Assembly (NCBI GenBank): GCA_018825305.1
Contig: JAHJEO010000017.1
Coordinates: 62,001-126,000 of the forward strand
Length of the DNA: 64,000 bases
Direction of reading: 5' to 3'
From: Gammaproteobacteria bacterium
Lineage (GTDB): Bacteria; Pseudomonadota; Gammaproteobacteria; Burkholderiales; Rhodocyclaceae
Below the pieces are notes generated by a model. It did no database searches. It saw only the letters and a program-made list of their open reading frames with translations, and was not told the origin of the DNA. Positions 63,621-64,000 of the stretch are shown piece after piece. The stretch's first letter is position 1; every line of letters starts with the position of its first letter. The position numbers and the translations under genes are program-made.

Positions 63621-64000
63621 TGCGCTACGGGCCGCCCCGCAGCGGCGAGTTCGGCCCGCACTTCCGGCAATGTCAGCAGCAGGCGCTCGACGCTCCCGAC
63701 ATCGAGTTGCTCTGTGTTGTGCGAGGTATAGTCCTCCCGTTCGCGTTCGCGGGTATCGCCTTCCGTGAAATACTTGCCGTAGTTGAGATCCCGATCGTCC
63801 ATCGGGACACGGTAGTAATCGCCCATGTCTTCGGCCTTGGCGAGTTCCTCGCGGGTCGCCAGGGTTTCGTAGATCTTCTCGCCATGGCGCATCCCGATCA
63901 CCCTAACCGGCACCGCAGCCGCGAACAAATTCTGCAACGCCTGCGCCAGCGCTTCCACGCTGCATGCCGGCGCCTTGCGCACGAAGAGATCCCCCTGGTT
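63617..64000 (-). CDS. fnlA: UDP-GlcNAc 4,6-dehydratase/epimerase FnlA (CapE/WbjB), C-terminal part
   Basis: Only the last ~127 codons are in the window. They show NQGDLFVRKAPACSVEALAQ at the window edge, VPVRVIGMRHGEKIYETLATREE (dehydratase C-terminal HGEK motif) and EDYTSHNTEQLDV near the end, characteristic of the CapE/WbjB branch. It starts UDP-L-FucNAc synthesis. It overlaps fnlB by 4 bases. The N-terminal Rossmann domain lies beyond base 64000. Confidence 0.88.
   Translation of the reverse strand, partial: NQGDLFVRKAPACSVEALAQALQNLFAAAVPVRVIGMRHGEKIYETLATREELAKAEDMGDYYRVPMDDRDLNYGKYFTEGDTREREREDYTSHNTEQLDVGSVERLLLTLPEVRAELAAAGRPVAQ

Overview
This window is a gene-dense, GC-rich chromosomal segment of a betaproteobacterium. 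The gene content and neighbourhoods fit best with the Rhodocyclales or close relatives: pilMNOPQ divergent from a class A PBP, cyaY-lptM-lysA, hslVU, lolB-ispE, a caa3/aa3 oxidase operon with a cytochrome-c-tailed CoxB, aroQ-accBC-prmA and apaH. No rRNA, tRNA, transposase, integrase or CRISPR array was seen. The taxonomic call is inference from gene order and protein similarity, not from a marker gene.

Layout. 1-3336 (minus): pilM-N-O-P-Q, with pilQ cut by the window start. 3485-11982: ponA, cyaY (minus), lptM-lysA and an RND efflux pair. 11983-16231: a more AT-rich accessory block with an outer-membrane beta-barrel gene and a four-gene lipoprotein operon (CsgG-like, small lipoprotein, DUF4810, GNA1162), bordered by repeats. 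16232-20659 (minus): PCu(A)C copper chaperone, AEC transporter, hslU, hslV and a STAS-like protein. 20732-24217 (minus): a zinc-type ABC uptake locus with permease, binding protein, porin and His-rich protein but no ATPase gene. 24227-28873: ispE, lolB, TPR lipoprotein, mutM and a ProQ-type RNA chaperone. 28990-34226: MFS exporter, ferredoxin, coaD, rsmD and two M16 peptidases. 34315-38894: ftsY-ftsE-ftsX, a methyltransferase and dinB. 39079-48956: rpoH behind a CIRCE operator, sco, and the cytochrome oxidase operon with its heme O/A synthases behind a perfect FNR-type palindrome. 49003-56917: mpl, a hypothetical gene, aroQ, accB, accC, prmA, a DUF3426 protein, a PfkB sugar kinase and a glycine-zipper lipoprotein. 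56928-64000 (minus): apaH and a surface-polysaccharide cluster (WbpM-, WbpL- and WbjF-like proteins plus the UDP-L-FucNAc genes fnlC, fnlB, fnlA), running off the window end.

Two repeat systems stand out. (1) A dispersed 25-bp motif, core AAAAAGTCGGCGCTGGCG, occurs about 15 times on both strands, about once per 4-5 kb. It lies inside genes in several reading frames, at gene ends, and where one gene (DUF2244) loses its normal C-terminus. (2) Five operon junctions (hslV/hslU, ftsE/ftsX, coxB/ctaD, accB/accC, accC/prmA) carry inserted intercistronic elements. Their short ORFs run from the upstream stop to the downstream start: in three the stop codon lies one base before the next ATG, at ftsE/ftsX two tandem 36-codon ORFs are chained by ATGA overlaps, and at accB/accC the ORF overlaps the next start. 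This suggests junction elements that keep, or create, translational coupling.
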